DNA from: CATQHQ01 sp965243805
GTDB taxonomy: Bacteria; Gemmatimonadota; Gemmatimonadetes; Longimicrobiales; Gaopeijiaceae
Direction: 5' to 3'
DNA: 64,000 bases
Assembly (NCBI GenBank): GCA_965243805.1
Contig: OZ251577.1
Span: forward strand, 1,240,001 to 1,304,000
Shown: positions 7,787 to 16,812 of the stretch, in pieces
Numbering within the stretch: position 1 is the stretch's first letter
Layout: each line of letters starts with the position of its first letter
Notes under the pieces: generated by a model
Database searches by the model: none
What the model was told of the DNA's origin: nothing
Seen by the model: only the letters and a program-made list of their open reading frames with translations
Translations under genes and position numbers: made by a program

Positions 7787-9658
7787 ATGGCAGGTATCAT
7801 GGAAGGGTTGTTCCGCATCTTCCGAAGAAGGCGGACCGGCGTGCACGAAACCCCGTCGGCCGCGAAGCCGAGACGCGGGACCAAGCAACACCCGCGGCGG
7901 CTGCGCTCCGCCCTGTTCGTAGACTTCGACAACGTTCTCCACGGCGTGCACAGCCGCAGGCCGGATGTGGCGGACGCACTGGCGCGCAACTTTGCCACTT
8001 GGCTGGGAGACCTGTCGAACAGGAAGCTGCCGCCCGGCGTCGAAGAGCGGGACATAATGGTCTGGCGCGCGTACATCAACCCCAAGGGCGGCGTGAAGAA
8101 CACGGAAGGCGCCGGTGAGTGGCTGTCGATCTCCCGCTACCGCCAAGCGCTCCTTCTCTCCGGCTTCGAGGTGGTGGACTGCCCCGCCCTGACCGCGGGG
8201 ATGAAGAACGCCGCCGACATCCGCATGGTGGTGGACGTGCTCTCCAGCTACTACTCGGAGCCCGGCGGTCCGCCCTACGACGAGTTCATCATCGCCTCCG
8301 ACGACGCGGACTTCACGCCCCTGCTCCAGCACCTGAGGGCCCACGGCTGCCGAACGATGATCGTATCGGCGGGCAACGCAGCCCACGCCTATGCGAACAT
8401 CGCCGACCAAGTGTTCGACCTGATCGACTACCTGACCACCGGCGCCAAGGTGGCCGACCAGGAGGCGCCAACGGAGGAGCGAGCCCTCCCCAGCCCACCA
8501 CGTCTAAGCCGTCGCGCACCGACAACCCATCTCGCACCGACGCCCACGATCCCCGCCATGGACAAGACGGCGGTCTTGCAGGCCGCTACCATGCACGTGG
8601 CGGCGAGCCGCATTGCGGTGCCTACGGCCACCTTGGCCGCCAGGATTGGACAGGAGTTCGGCACGCCCCAGTCGTGGTTCGGTCACGACTCGCTGGAAGA
8701 CTTTCTCCAGACCACCGAGCTGGCCTCGACCTTCCGGATCGAAGGGGGCTACGTCTGGGACCCTGCGCGCCACTCCGAGCCCAGGCCGTTGGCGGCGCAG
8801 GTCGTTCCGGTGCCCCCGAAGATGGCCACGTTGTTGCGGGACACGATCCTTCCCCCCATCGACGCCCGGCAGTACTGGGCCGTCTTCGCCGCGCTCGAGG
8901 CCTACGTACGGGAACGCGGCCAGCGGCCGGCCACCCAGTACGACGAGGACGGATGCGTCTCTTGGTGCCACGCCAGCCTGCTCAGGGAGGGAATGAACGC
9001 GAAGGAGTCCGACGTTCGCCAGATCTTGGCGCGAACCCGGGTGCACTTGGAGTGGATGAAGTGGACCAAGCTGCCTCCCGCAGCGGAAGATGTGTGCAAC
9101 AAAGTGCAGAACAACACGAGACGCACCATCGACGGACGCCCCCTGCGGCCCGACGAGATGAACGACCTGCGCGACTGGCTGTGGGCAGGGCGCCCCACCG
9201 TTTCGCGCCCCGAAGTGCCCCGGTCCGAGCCGCTCCCCAGCAGGTCGGGCACCGACAACCCCATCAAGGCCGTGCGCCCGGAGAGCGCCTCCGACAAGGC
9301 CACGGTCACCGGCACGGTGCGGGAGATCGTCCCTCGCACCAGCATCTTCAACGCCTTCCGGGTCCAGGACCGATCCGACTTCGGCCGCCGGCTGGCCCGC
9401 GCCATGCTGGCCCAACTGGGATACGGCAGCTGGGGCAGGGCCACCGTTCACTCCCCCACGGAAAACCAACTGCTGAGCTACACGTTCTGGGAGAAGAGCG
9501 AACTCCTGTCCAAGACCGAGTACCGAGCAGGTGCCACCATGTACGTCGAGCTTGAAGCCCTGGACCTGTCCGGGCTAGGGCAAGGTCTGGAATGGGTGGC
9601 CGTGGCCAGCAGGATTCTCGACGACGATCCAGCGACCAGTGCCACAAGGGTCGTCTAG
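7787..9658 (+). CDS. NYN (PIN-like) domain protein with OST-HTH/LOTUS-like region
   Basis: 623-residue protein whose first half is a NYN/LabA-type PIN-like domain, predicted to be an RNA nuclease. Acidic residues are seen in LFVDFDNV (D46, D48), NAADIRM (D144) and IIASDDADF (D172, D173, D175). After a Pro-rich linker (about 228-255), residues about 258-325 look like an OST-HTH/LOTUS RNA-binding module (AASRIAVPTATLAARIGQEF). The C-terminal 300 residues are unrecognised; one stretch (about 500-560) could be a second nucleic-acid-binding fold. The start at ATG 7787 is supported by AGGAGA 4 nt upstream; an in-frame ATG at 7730 lacks this. It is monocistronic. A role in RNA turnover or RNA-based regulation/defence is inference. 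Confidence 0.82.
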   Translation: MAGIMEGLFRIFRRRRTGVHETPSAAKPRRGTKQHPRRLRSALFVDFDNVLHGVHSRRPDVADALARNFATWLGDLSNRKLPPGVEERDIMVWRAYINPKGGVKNTEGAGEWLSISRYRQALLLSGFEVVDCPALTAGMKNAADIRMVVDVLSSYYSEPGGPPYDEFIIASDDADFTPLLQHLRAHGCRTMIVSAGNAAHAYANIADQVFDLIDYLTTGAKVADQEAPTEERALPSPPRLSRRAPTTHLAPTPTIPAMDKTAVLQAATMHVAASRIAVPTATLAARIGQEFGTPQSWFGHDSLEDFLQTTELASTFRIEGGYVWDPARHSEPRPLAAQVVPVPPKMATLLRDTILPPIDARQYWAVFAALEAYVRERGQRPATQYDEDGCVSWCHASLLREGMNAKESDVRQILARTRVHLEWMKWTKLPPAAEDVCNKVQNNTRRTIDGRPLRPDEMNDLRDWLWAGRPTVSRPEVPRSEPLPSRSGTDNPIKAVRPESASDKATVTGTVREIVPRTSIFNAFRVQDRSDFGRRLARAMLAQLGYGSWGRATVHSPTENQLLSYTFWEKSELLSKTEYRAGATMYVELEALDLSGLGQGLEWVAVASRILDDDPATSATRVV

Positions 9659-9667
9659 GCAGGCGGG

Positions 9668-9730
9668 GGTCCCATGGGCGCAGGCATGGTCCCCGTGGGC
9701 GCGGGCAGAGGGTCCCCATGGACGCGGGCA
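9668..9730. repeat. Three imperfect 20-23-nt tandem repeats
   Basis: Units begin at 9668, 9688 and 9711, each based on GGTCCCCRTGGGCGCGGGCA. They lie just after the NYN gene in the 193-bp gap before the next gene. No hairpin plus T-tract is evident, so they do not look like a standard terminator. Confidence 0.55.
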
Positions 9731-9851
9731 GGTTGCGGTCTCGGGTTGGGCTTGCTAACGTCCTAGTGTCCAGTTGCCAGCGTCCTGGTTGGCTGGAAGA
9801 GAGACCCCGAAGCCCGACACTGAAGCCCCAAGAGCTTCCCACGGAGATTTC

Positions 9852-10514
9852 ATGATGAAGAAGGCTGCCACCCTCCTGCTCGCCCCTGCCCTCGCCGCCC
9901 TCGTGCTGGCCTCGACCGCCCCCGTCGCGCCGCCCGCGGCCGCCCAGACGGAGCGCCCGGAAGGCTGGAGCGTGCGCTTCGACGATCCGGACGCCACGGA
10001 AGACGACCTGCGGATGTTCGTGACGATGCCACCCGGCTGGCACGTCTTGTCGGGCCCGGCCGCCGTCTACTGGGGACCTGACATGGAGGCGTCGGGCGAC
10101 TTCCGAGTCGAGCTGGAGGCCCACCTCTTCGACCCCGGCCAGCGGCGGGAGGCGTTCGGCATCTTCGTCGGCGGTCAGGACATGGAAGGCGATGGCTTCG
10201 AGTACAGCTACTTCCTAATTCGCAACGGCGGCGAGTTCATCGTGAAGCGCCGGGAGGGCCCGGAGACGCCGACGGTTCTTCCTTGGACCGCCCACTCGGC
10301 GATCCTCTCCTTCGGCGATCAGGAAGAGGGAGGGTCTTCGGTAGCCAACGTGCTGGTGGTGGAGGCCAGAGGAGAGACCGTCCGCTTCTTGGTGAACGAC
10401 GCCGAGGTGGCCAGCCTCTCCCGCGACGAGTTCGCCACCGACGGCGTGTTCGGCTTCCGGATCAACCACGGGCTCAACGTCCACATCGAGAAGATGGAGG
10501 CGTCGCCGCTGTAG
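9852..10514 (+). CDS. Secreted protein, possible concanavalin/DUF1080-like beta-sandwich
   Basis: 220-residue exported protein with a clear signal peptide (MMKKAATLLLAPALAALVLA, cleavage near the AAAQT segment at about 34). The mature part resembles secreted proteins with a lectin/glucanase-like beta-sandwich of the DUF1080 type: FRVELEAHLFDP, FEYSYFLIRNGGEFIVKRR and FLVNDAEVASL follow their strand order. No catalytic residues can be assigned. GGAG at 9843-9846 precedes two adjacent ATGs (9852, 9855); spacing slightly favours 9855. Its stop lies 4 nt from the stop of the convergent response regulator gene, leaving no room for an intergenic terminator. Fold assignment is tentative. Confidence 0.65.
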   Translation: MMKKAATLLLAPALAALVLASTAPVAPPAAAQTERPEGWSVRFDDPDATEDDLRMFVTMPPGWHVLSGPAAVYWGPDMEASGDFRVELEAHLFDPGQRREAFGIFVGGQDMEGDGFEYSYFLIRNGGEFIVKRREGPETPTVLPWTAHSAILSFGDQEEGGSSVANVLVVEARGETVRFLVNDAEVASLSRDEFATDGVFGFRINHGLNVHIEKMEASPL

Positions 10515-10518
10515 GCCC

Positions 10519-11252
<734 letters not shown>

Positions 11253-11256
<4 letters not shown>

Positions 11257-11831
11257 GGGTCGGCCCGCTCGTCCTCGTCGGTCCGCTCCACGTCCTCGTC
11301 GTAGTAGCGAAACACCTTGTAGCCTCCGTTCCGCTCCAGCACGTCCTTGAAGAGCTGAATCTTGTAGTCGGCGTTGCCGGCCCGAAACCGGACGTAGCAG
11401 TCGGTGTGGACCACGAAGGTGTCGAAGGACTGGGTCTCTCCTTCGCACGCCGCGCCCTGGAAGCGGGGCTTGCCCGCTTGGCGGAAGACGCTCCGAAGCG
11501 CGCTCGCCGCCCTGGGAACCGCCCGCTGGTTGCGCAGCTGGATGTTTCTCCACGCCAGGTCCAGGGAGTATCCTGCCGCGGCGGCGGGCAGCTCCGGCCA
11601 GACCACCGTGTTGTGCTCGACTTCGGTCAGCCGCAGGGGCTCCAGCGCACCTAGGTCGTCTCGCTCGATCGCTTCCAGCGCCTCGCTCCCCAGTTCGTCC
11701 AAGCCGCGGGCCGAACCGGGAAAGGGGGGCTGGCCGCCGCACGACGCAAGCGCTGCGGTCGCGGCGACGGCCAGCCCGGAAGCGGCGGCGCGCTTCAGTT
11801 CCGTGCGAAGGAAGTCCAACCGATCCACCAC
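11253..11831 (-). CDS. Putative lipoprotein of unknown function
   Basis: 192-residue predicted lipoprotein: basic N-terminus, hydrophobic segment, then a lipobox LASC near residue 31. The mature domain has no recognised motif; it carries two further cysteines and ends in an acidic tail (DEDVERTDEDERADP). The ATG at 11831 overlaps the 3' end of the preceding lipoprotein gene by 37 nt; TTG at codon 5 would give less overlap. The stop overlaps the response regulator start by 4 nt, indicating translational coupling. By position it may be a periplasmic partner or sensor for the TonB receptor system. Function unknown. Confidence 0.65.
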
Positions 11832-13123
11832 TTCTCACCGCTCGGCGCGGCCGCGCCGATGAAGTCCACGGAGGTGAAGAAGCCGTCGGAAGGCGGCGTG
11901 GCCGCCCCAGTCAGAAGCGGCGATCCGGCCATCGGCGTGAAGTCCGGCGCGTCCCGGTCGTAGGCGGCCGTCAGCATGGCCGATTCCTCCACCCGGTTGT
12001 CCCAGCCCTCGGTGTGGAAGAATGCCTCTTCGTCGATCTCGTCTTCGTCCGAGGAGAACGACGCCTTGTTCTCGGCGAAGATCGAGTTGCGCAGCTCGAG
12101 TCCGTTGGCCACGGTCGGCGGGTTGTCGATGTCCAAGCCGACATTGCCAAAGCCCATCACGACGGCATTGTAGATCTTGCCCGCCGTGCCACGCCGCAGC
12201 CGCAGACCGTCGGTGGATTCCTCGCCGCCCGTCCCACCGGGGCCGTTGCCCACCAGGGTGACGTTGTAGATGACCGGGTTGGTCAGGGGTGTGGCGTTGT
12301 AGTCGTCTTCGTTGCCGTCCACCTCGAAGCCGTTGTCGGCGTCCGCCGGGTCCTGCTGGGCGATCCAGAACTGGCCCCGGCCCTGCCAGCCGGTGGAGTA
12401 GTCGAAGCTGTCGTCGGACGCGTTCGTCACCAGCGCGTACTTCAGGTCCACCGTGCCGCCGAAGAACTCGATCCCGTCGTCCAGGCCGACGTTCGTCTGC
12501 ACGTACTCGATCGTGGTGCCGGCGCCGACGCCGTTCAGCGTCAGGGCGTTGAGTTCGTTGCCGAACGAGACCTCGAAGCCAGCGAACTCGATGCGGGTGT
12601 ACCGAACGACGCCGCTGTCGTCGTCTCGAACGTTGCCGCCGTACCGGCCCGACGACCCTTCGCCCACGCACGACTCGGCGGGGAAGTTGCAGAGCGACCT
12701 GCCGTTGATCACCACGCCTCCCCAGTCTCCTGCGCGCCGCTCGCCCACCGGACTGCTGCTGGTGAAGACCACGGGCGCCTCCGCCGTGCCTTCCGAGAAG
12801 ATCTTGCCGCCGGTGCGCACGACCAGCGCGGTGGGCTGCACCGCGACGTCGCCCTGGATCGTGGTGCCCGCCGGAATGTGGAGTTCGCCGCCCTCGCGCA
12901 CCGTCACGATGCCCCTGAGAAAGTACGTGGTGTCGGCGCTGAGCCTGCGCGTCCCCGTGATCTGGCCTGCGAGCGCCGCCTCCATGACTGCTGGCGGTTC
13001 CGGGGGTTCCGGCGGTTCCGGGGGCGATGGCGGGGTGGTCGGCGTCGATCCGTCGCCTCCGCACGCGCTGGCGAGAACGGCGGCCGCCACGGCCAGCCCG
13101 AGAGTGCTGCGGTTCTTCGTCAT
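11795..13123 (-). CDS. Surface/periplasmic lipoprotein with beta-helix-like domain
   Basis: 442-residue lipoprotein with signal and lipobox (ASAC near residue 21), then a Pro/Glu-rich spacer with EPP repeated three times, then a long region of regularly spaced Gly, Asn and Asp. Blocks such as GGELHIPAGTTIQGD, GDWGGVVINGR and GVGAGTTIEYVQ suggest a right-handed beta-helix or related solenoid. Such proteins are often encoded next to TonB-dependent receptors in Bacteroidota and Gemmatimonadota. It lies 45 nt downstream of the receptor gene. Three CCAACTAA octamers (read on the coding strand) lie in its leader. A role in ligand capture for the receptor is inference. Confidence 0.75.
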   Translation of the reverse strand: MTKNRSTLGLAVAAAVLASACGGDGSTPTTPPSPPEPPEPPEPPAVMEAALAGQITGTRRLSADTTYFLRGIVTVREGGELHIPAGTTIQGDVAVQPTALVVRTGGKIFSEGTAEAPVVFTSSSPVGERRAGDWGGVVINGRSLCNFPAESCVGEGSSGRYGGNVRDDDSGVVRYTRIEFAGFEVSFGNELNALTLNGVGAGTTIEYVQTNVGLDDGIEFFGGTVDLKYALVTNASDDSFDYSTGWQGRGQFWIAQQDPADADNGFEVDGNEDDYNATPLTNPVIYNVTLVGNGPGGTGGEESTDGLRLRRGTAGKIYNAVVMGFGNVGLDIDNPPTVANGLELRNSIFAENKASFSSDEDEIDEEAFFHTEGWDNRVEESAMLTAAYDRDAPDFTPMAGSPLLTGAATPPSDGFFTSVDFIGAAAPSGEKWWIGWTSFARN

Positions 13124-13140
13124 GTCCGATTGGCCTCTGG

Positions 13141-13164
13141 TTAGTTGGTTAGTTGGTTAGTTGG
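13141..13164. repeat. Three perfect 8-bp tandem repeats in a gene leader
   Basis: TTAGTTGG is repeated three times without interruption, between the receptor stop and the lipoprotein start (18-41 nt upstream of that start). Copy-number slippage would change leader length, but no regulatory effect is shown. Confidence 0.85.
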
Positions 13165-13168
13165 TCTT

Positions 13169-15979
13169 TCAGTCTTCCGTGTCCCAGCCGAGCGACAGGG
13201 AGAGCGTGCGTCCTGCATTCCAGCTGCGGAGTTCGCCGCCGCCTTGGGTGAAGCTCACCATGTTCCCCAGCAGCCTGCCCGCCGACAGCTTGACCGTCGC
13301 GCCGCTTCGGATGCGCTGCTCCAAGACGAGATCGAGCTGGCTGCGGGCCTCCTCGAAGATGTCCGGCGTGGCTTCTCCGCCCACAGCGTCGATCCGGCGT
13401 CCGAAGCGGTTGAAGAGCAGGCTCGCCAGGGAGCTTCCCGACGCTGAGGCGTAAGTCAGGCTGACGTTCGCCACGTACGGGGACTGCCCCTGGAGCGCCC
13501 GGTTCTTGGGCACGACGGGCAGATCGGCGCCGCCCTCGCCGGGGATGTAGACCCGGATCACGTCGGGGGTCGAGACCTGCGAGCGAACCAGCGTCAGGTT
13601 GCTGTTCAGGGATACCGACGCCAAGCTCGGCGTCACGAATCCCAAGTCGGAGCGGAACTCCAGCTCGACCCCGTAGTTGTTCGCGGCACCGCCGTTCACC
13701 CAGGTCTTGAGCAGCTCGGAGCTGGGGAGAACCGCCGCTTCGATGGGGCCGTCGAAGCTCTTGTAGAAGCCGCTGGCCGCCACCACGGCGCCCTGGCCGA
13801 AGAACGTCTCCCAACGGGCGTCGAAGTTGAGGACTCGGGCGCGTTGCAGCTCCGGGTTGCCCACCGTCAGGTAGCCGCCGGCGTAGTCGGCGAAGGCGAA
13901 GGGCGCCAGCTCGCGGAGCTGCGGGCGGGCCAAGGTGCTGGACGCGCCCAGGCGCAGGTTCATGCCCTCGGCGAAACGGAGCGTCAGGTTGGCGACTGGA
14001 AGCACGTCGATGTCGTCCAGCGTCGCCGCCGGCAGCGGGTCCAGCCCCAGGTCGAAGAGGTCCCGAGGCGCAACCTCCTGCGCCGCCGACTCGACCCGCA
14101 GCCCCGCCATGACCTTCAGGGGATCGGTCAGCTGGGCGTCCACCATGGCGTACCCGGCGTAGACGTCTTCCGAGGCGTCGTAGTTGTCGGCTCGAAAGGT
14201 CGCCTCCTGCAGCTCGAAGCCCTCGCCGATCGTCTGGGCGTCGAAGAGATCGTTGGGCTCTCTGGACCTGGCGGCCCGGTCGAGGCCGCCTCCAGGGATC
14301 ACCAGGAACCGGAACCGACGGGTGAAGGCGTCGCGTCGCTTGACGCTGGCGAAGCCGCCCAGAGAGAACGTCCCAGGTCGGGTTCCCTGGCCCAGCGTGA
14401 ACGGAAAGTCCAGGTCCGCGGCGCCGCTGTACGTGTCGTCCACCAAGTCCTGATGGAAGACCGAGCCCGACGAGACGAAGTTCTCGAAGAGAAACTGGCC
14501 GCCCGCCTCCCGGTAGAGGACCTCCCGGGTGTTGGGCTCGTAGCGCTGCGCCCGGGACCATGCTCCGCGCCAATCCAGCTTGGCGTCGGCCAGGAACCCC
14601 AGCCGGTGCTCGCCCTTGAGCTGGGCGTTGATCAGCGTCTGCGCCAGGAAGCGGATGCGGTGGTTCCGCTGGTCGGCGTTGGAGTCCAGGTTGAAGCCTT
14701 CGTACGTCCGGGCCTCGTCGTCCATGAGGCGGTTGTAGACGAAGTTGGCCGTGATCCGGCTCGTGGGCGCCAGCTCGTAGGAGAGGTTGGCCAGCGCCCC
14801 CAGCGACACGGAGCGCGTGGTGGCCTGTCCTTCGTAGTCGATCTCCGGGTCCGACACGCCCGACGCGGAGAAGACCCGCTCCACCATGTCGGTTCGACTG
14901 CCGAAGGAGTTGGAGTAGGTCAGGGAGCCGAGAACGCCGAAGGAGCGGCCGAAGAGCTCCAGGTTGTCGCCGTAGGAGAGGCCGAGGGAGGTGTTGGGCG
15001 ACAAGCTCTGGGCCGTGGGTCCCCAGTCGCCGTCGAATGCTTCGCCGAACCGTTCCAGGTCGGAGCGGGAGAAGTTGGGGTAGATCACCCGCTGGTCCGC
15101 CGGGATCAGGCCGGGCAGGGCGCGGGTGCCGTCGTCGAATCCCAGGAAGTCCAGTCTGCCACCGGCGTAGCGCAGCCCGTTCTCGAAGGTGGTCGCCGTG
15201 TTCAGGCTGCTGGACGCCGACGCGGAGAAGATCCGCCGCGTGGGAAAGTCCTTGGTGCGGAGCTCCACCAAGCCGCCAGCGTAGTCGCCGGGCTGGTCGG
15301 GGGAGTAGCTCTTGGCCGTGACGATCGACTCCAGCAGGTCCGACGGCACCACGTCCAAGGGCACCACCTTGCGGTCGGGCATGGGAGACGCCAGGGGGGC
15401 GCCGTTGAGGGTAGTGGCGCTGTAGCGCTCGCCGAGTCCCCTCACGTAGGCGAACTTGCCGTCCACCACCGACAGCCCCGGCACCCGCTTGAGAGCCGCC
15501 GCGGCGTCGCCGTCGGGCGATCTGGCGATCTGGTCGGAGCCGATGGCGTCCACGACGATCGACTGCTGGCGTCGCTCCGTCAGCAAGGCCGTCGTGGAGC
15601 CGGATTCCACCGCCGCTTCCACCGTGATCCCCTCAAGGGCGACGGCGGCGGCTTCCAGAGCCACGTCCAGGGTGACCACGCCGCCTGCTTCCACGCCGAT
15701 GCCCGTGACGGTCTTGCTGGCGTACCCGATCATCTGCACCACCACCGAGTGGACGCCGGCCGGCACGTTCCGGAGCACGTAGCGCCCGTCGATCCCCGAC
15801 AAGCCGCCGACGGAGTGGTCCTCGAGGAAGACTTGGGCACTGGCCACGGGCCGGGCGGTCTGGTGGTCGACCAGCCTCCCGACGATCCTGCCGGTCTGGC
15901 CCGAAAGGGGCGCAACCCCGGCCGCGGTGAGCGCCAGGGCCAGCAAGCCGGTGGCGGTCTGGATTCGCACTGCGTTCAT
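13169..15979 (-). CDS. TonB-dependent outer-membrane receptor with N-terminal carboxypeptidase-regulatory-like domain
   Basis: 936-residue TonB-dependent transporter. Signal peptide (1-27); CarboxypepD_reg-like beta-sandwich (about 28-115, GRIVGRLVDHQTARPVASAQVFL); plug domain (about 120-240) with ALKRVPGLSV and VRGLGERYSATTLNGAPL; then a 22-strand barrel ending in an aromatic-rich strand (SLSLGWDTED). It imports a substrate across the outer membrane using TonB energy; the substrate is unknown. It is first in an operon with two lipoproteins and a PhoB-type regulator. The 221-bp divergent region upstream contains the spaced CGTAAC repeats. The start was chosen from the signal peptide. Confidence 0.92.
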   Translation of the reverse strand: MNAVRIQTATGLLALALTAAGVAPLSGQTGRIVGRLVDHQTARPVASAQVFLEDHSVGGLSGIDGRYVLRNVPAGVHSVVVQMIGYASKTVTGIGVEAGGVVTLDVALEAAAVALEGITVEAAVESGSTTALLTERRQQSIVVDAIGSDQIARSPDGDAAAALKRVPGLSVVDGKFAYVRGLGERYSATTLNGAPLASPMPDRKVVPLDVVPSDLLESIVTAKSYSPDQPGDYAGGLVELRTKDFPTRRIFSASASSSLNTATTFENGLRYAGGRLDFLGFDDGTRALPGLIPADQRVIYPNFSRSDLERFGEAFDGDWGPTAQSLSPNTSLGLSYGDNLELFGRSFGVLGSLTYSNSFGSRTDMVERVFSASGVSDPEIDYEGQATTRSVSLGALANLSYELAPTSRITANFVYNRLMDDEARTYEGFNLDSNADQRNHRIRFLAQTLINAQLKGEHRLGFLADAKLDWRGAWSRAQRYEPNTREVLYREAGGQFLFENFVSSGSVFHQDLVDDTYSGAADLDFPFTLGQGTRPGTFSLGGFASVKRRDAFTRRFRFLVIPGGGLDRAARSREPNDLFDAQTIGEGFELQEATFRADNYDASEDVYAGYAMVDAQLTDPLKVMAGLRVESAAQEVAPRDLFDLGLDPLPAATLDDIDVLPVANLTLRFAEGMNLRLGASSTLARPQLRELAPFAFADYAGGYLTVGNPELQRARVLNFDARWETFFGQGAVVAASGFYKSFDGPIEAAVLPSSELLKTWVNGGAANNYGVELEFRSDLGFVTPSLASVSLNSNLTLVRSQVSTPDVIRVYIPGEGGADLPVVPKNRALQGQSPYVANVSLTYASASGSSLASLLFNRFGRRIDAVGGEATPDIFEEARSQLDLVLEQRIRSGATVKLSAGRLLGNMVSFTQGGGELRSWNAGRTLSLSLGWDTED

Positions 15980-16064
15980 GTCCTGTTGCTGAGGGGAAGC
16001 CGGCGGCGTGCTGAGGGGAAACCGCCAGCGCGGCGTCAGGCTGAAGAGGACGATACCGGGCTCT

Positions 16065-16104
16065 CGTAACGACGCGACGCCTGCCTGCGTAACGGTGCCG
16101 TAAC
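16065..16104. promoter_or_regulatory. Three CGTAAC direct repeats, candidate operator of the TonB operon
   Basis: CGTAAC occurs at 16065-16070, 16088-16093 and 16099-16104, start-to-start distances of 23 and 11 nt, about one and two helical turns. They lie 86-125 nt upstream of the receptor start and about 100-135 nt before the divergent gene at 16201. The spacing fits tandem binding by an OmpR/PhoB-family regulator, which is encoded in the same operon. Binding is inference. Confidence 0.45.
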
Positions 16105-16200
16105 CGAGTTCAGAGGGCGGGCAACCGCCGATGCCGTAGACGGAGTCCCGGGCTGCTCATGTCGCGGCCCGCCGGCGGCTGTCCGGCTTATTATTCGTCG

Positions 16201-16812
16201 ATGAAGCGGAGATCGTTCGACGCCCTGGTCGGCCGAACGCAGGGAGTTCAGCCCTGGCGCCGAGTGTTTCATGCGGCAGCCGGTGTGGCGTTGGCCGCGA
16301 CAGGCCACTGGGTCGGGGCCGACTCGACGGGCTTTCGGCTGGTTCTGGCGGGCGGCTTGGTGGTCGCCTTCGCGATCGACGCGATCCGCCTTCGCTTCCC
16401 CACTGCCAACGCCGCGTTCTTCGCATGGTTCCGGGTTCTGGCATCTCCCAGGGAGGTCCGCGGCGTGGCGTCTTCGTCGTGGTATGCGGCCGGGGCACTG
16501 GCCGTCGCGCTGTTCGCTCCAGCCCACTTCGTGGCCGCCATGCTTGTTCTCGCCCTGGCCGACCCAGCCGCCAGCGTGGTGGGACGACTCTGGGGCACGC
16601 GCCCTCTCGGCAAGGGGAGCTGGCAAGGCAGTGCGGCGTTCATGGTCGTGGCGGCGGCGGTGCTGACGCCTCTGGTCGGCGTGCCGACAGCTCTGGCGGC
16701 CGCCGCCGTCGCCGCCGCGCTGGAGGTGCTGCCCGTCGGCATCGACGACAACCTGACCACGCCCCTCGCCGTGGCGGTGGCGCTCTCCCTGGGCGAGTCC
16801 ATAGCGGCGTGA
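16201..16812 (+). CDS. Dolichol/phytol kinase-like integral membrane protein
   Basis: 203-residue integral membrane protein with about six hydrophobic segments. The blocks LALADPAASVVGRLWG and PLGKGSWQGS, then LEVLPVGIDDNLTTPL near the C-terminus, match the SEC59/DGK1/VTE5 family of CTP-dependent lipid-alcohol kinases (dolichol, phytol, diacylglycerol). It probably phosphorylates a polyprenol or isoprenoid alcohol in the inner membrane; the exact substrate cannot be told. ATG 16201 removes a non-conserved upstream extension. The stop overlaps the following DUF523 gene start by 4 nt (GTGA), so the two are translationally coupled. Confidence 0.8.
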   Translation: MKRRSFDALVGRTQGVQPWRRVFHAAAGVALAATGHWVGADSTGFRLVLAGGLVVAFAIDAIRLRFPTANAAFFAWFRVLASPREVRGVASSSWYAAGALAVALFAPAHFVAAMLVLALADPAASVVGRLWGTRPLGKGSWQGSAAFMVVAAAVLTPLVGVPTALAAAAVAAALEVLPVGIDDNLTTPLAVAVALSLGESIAA

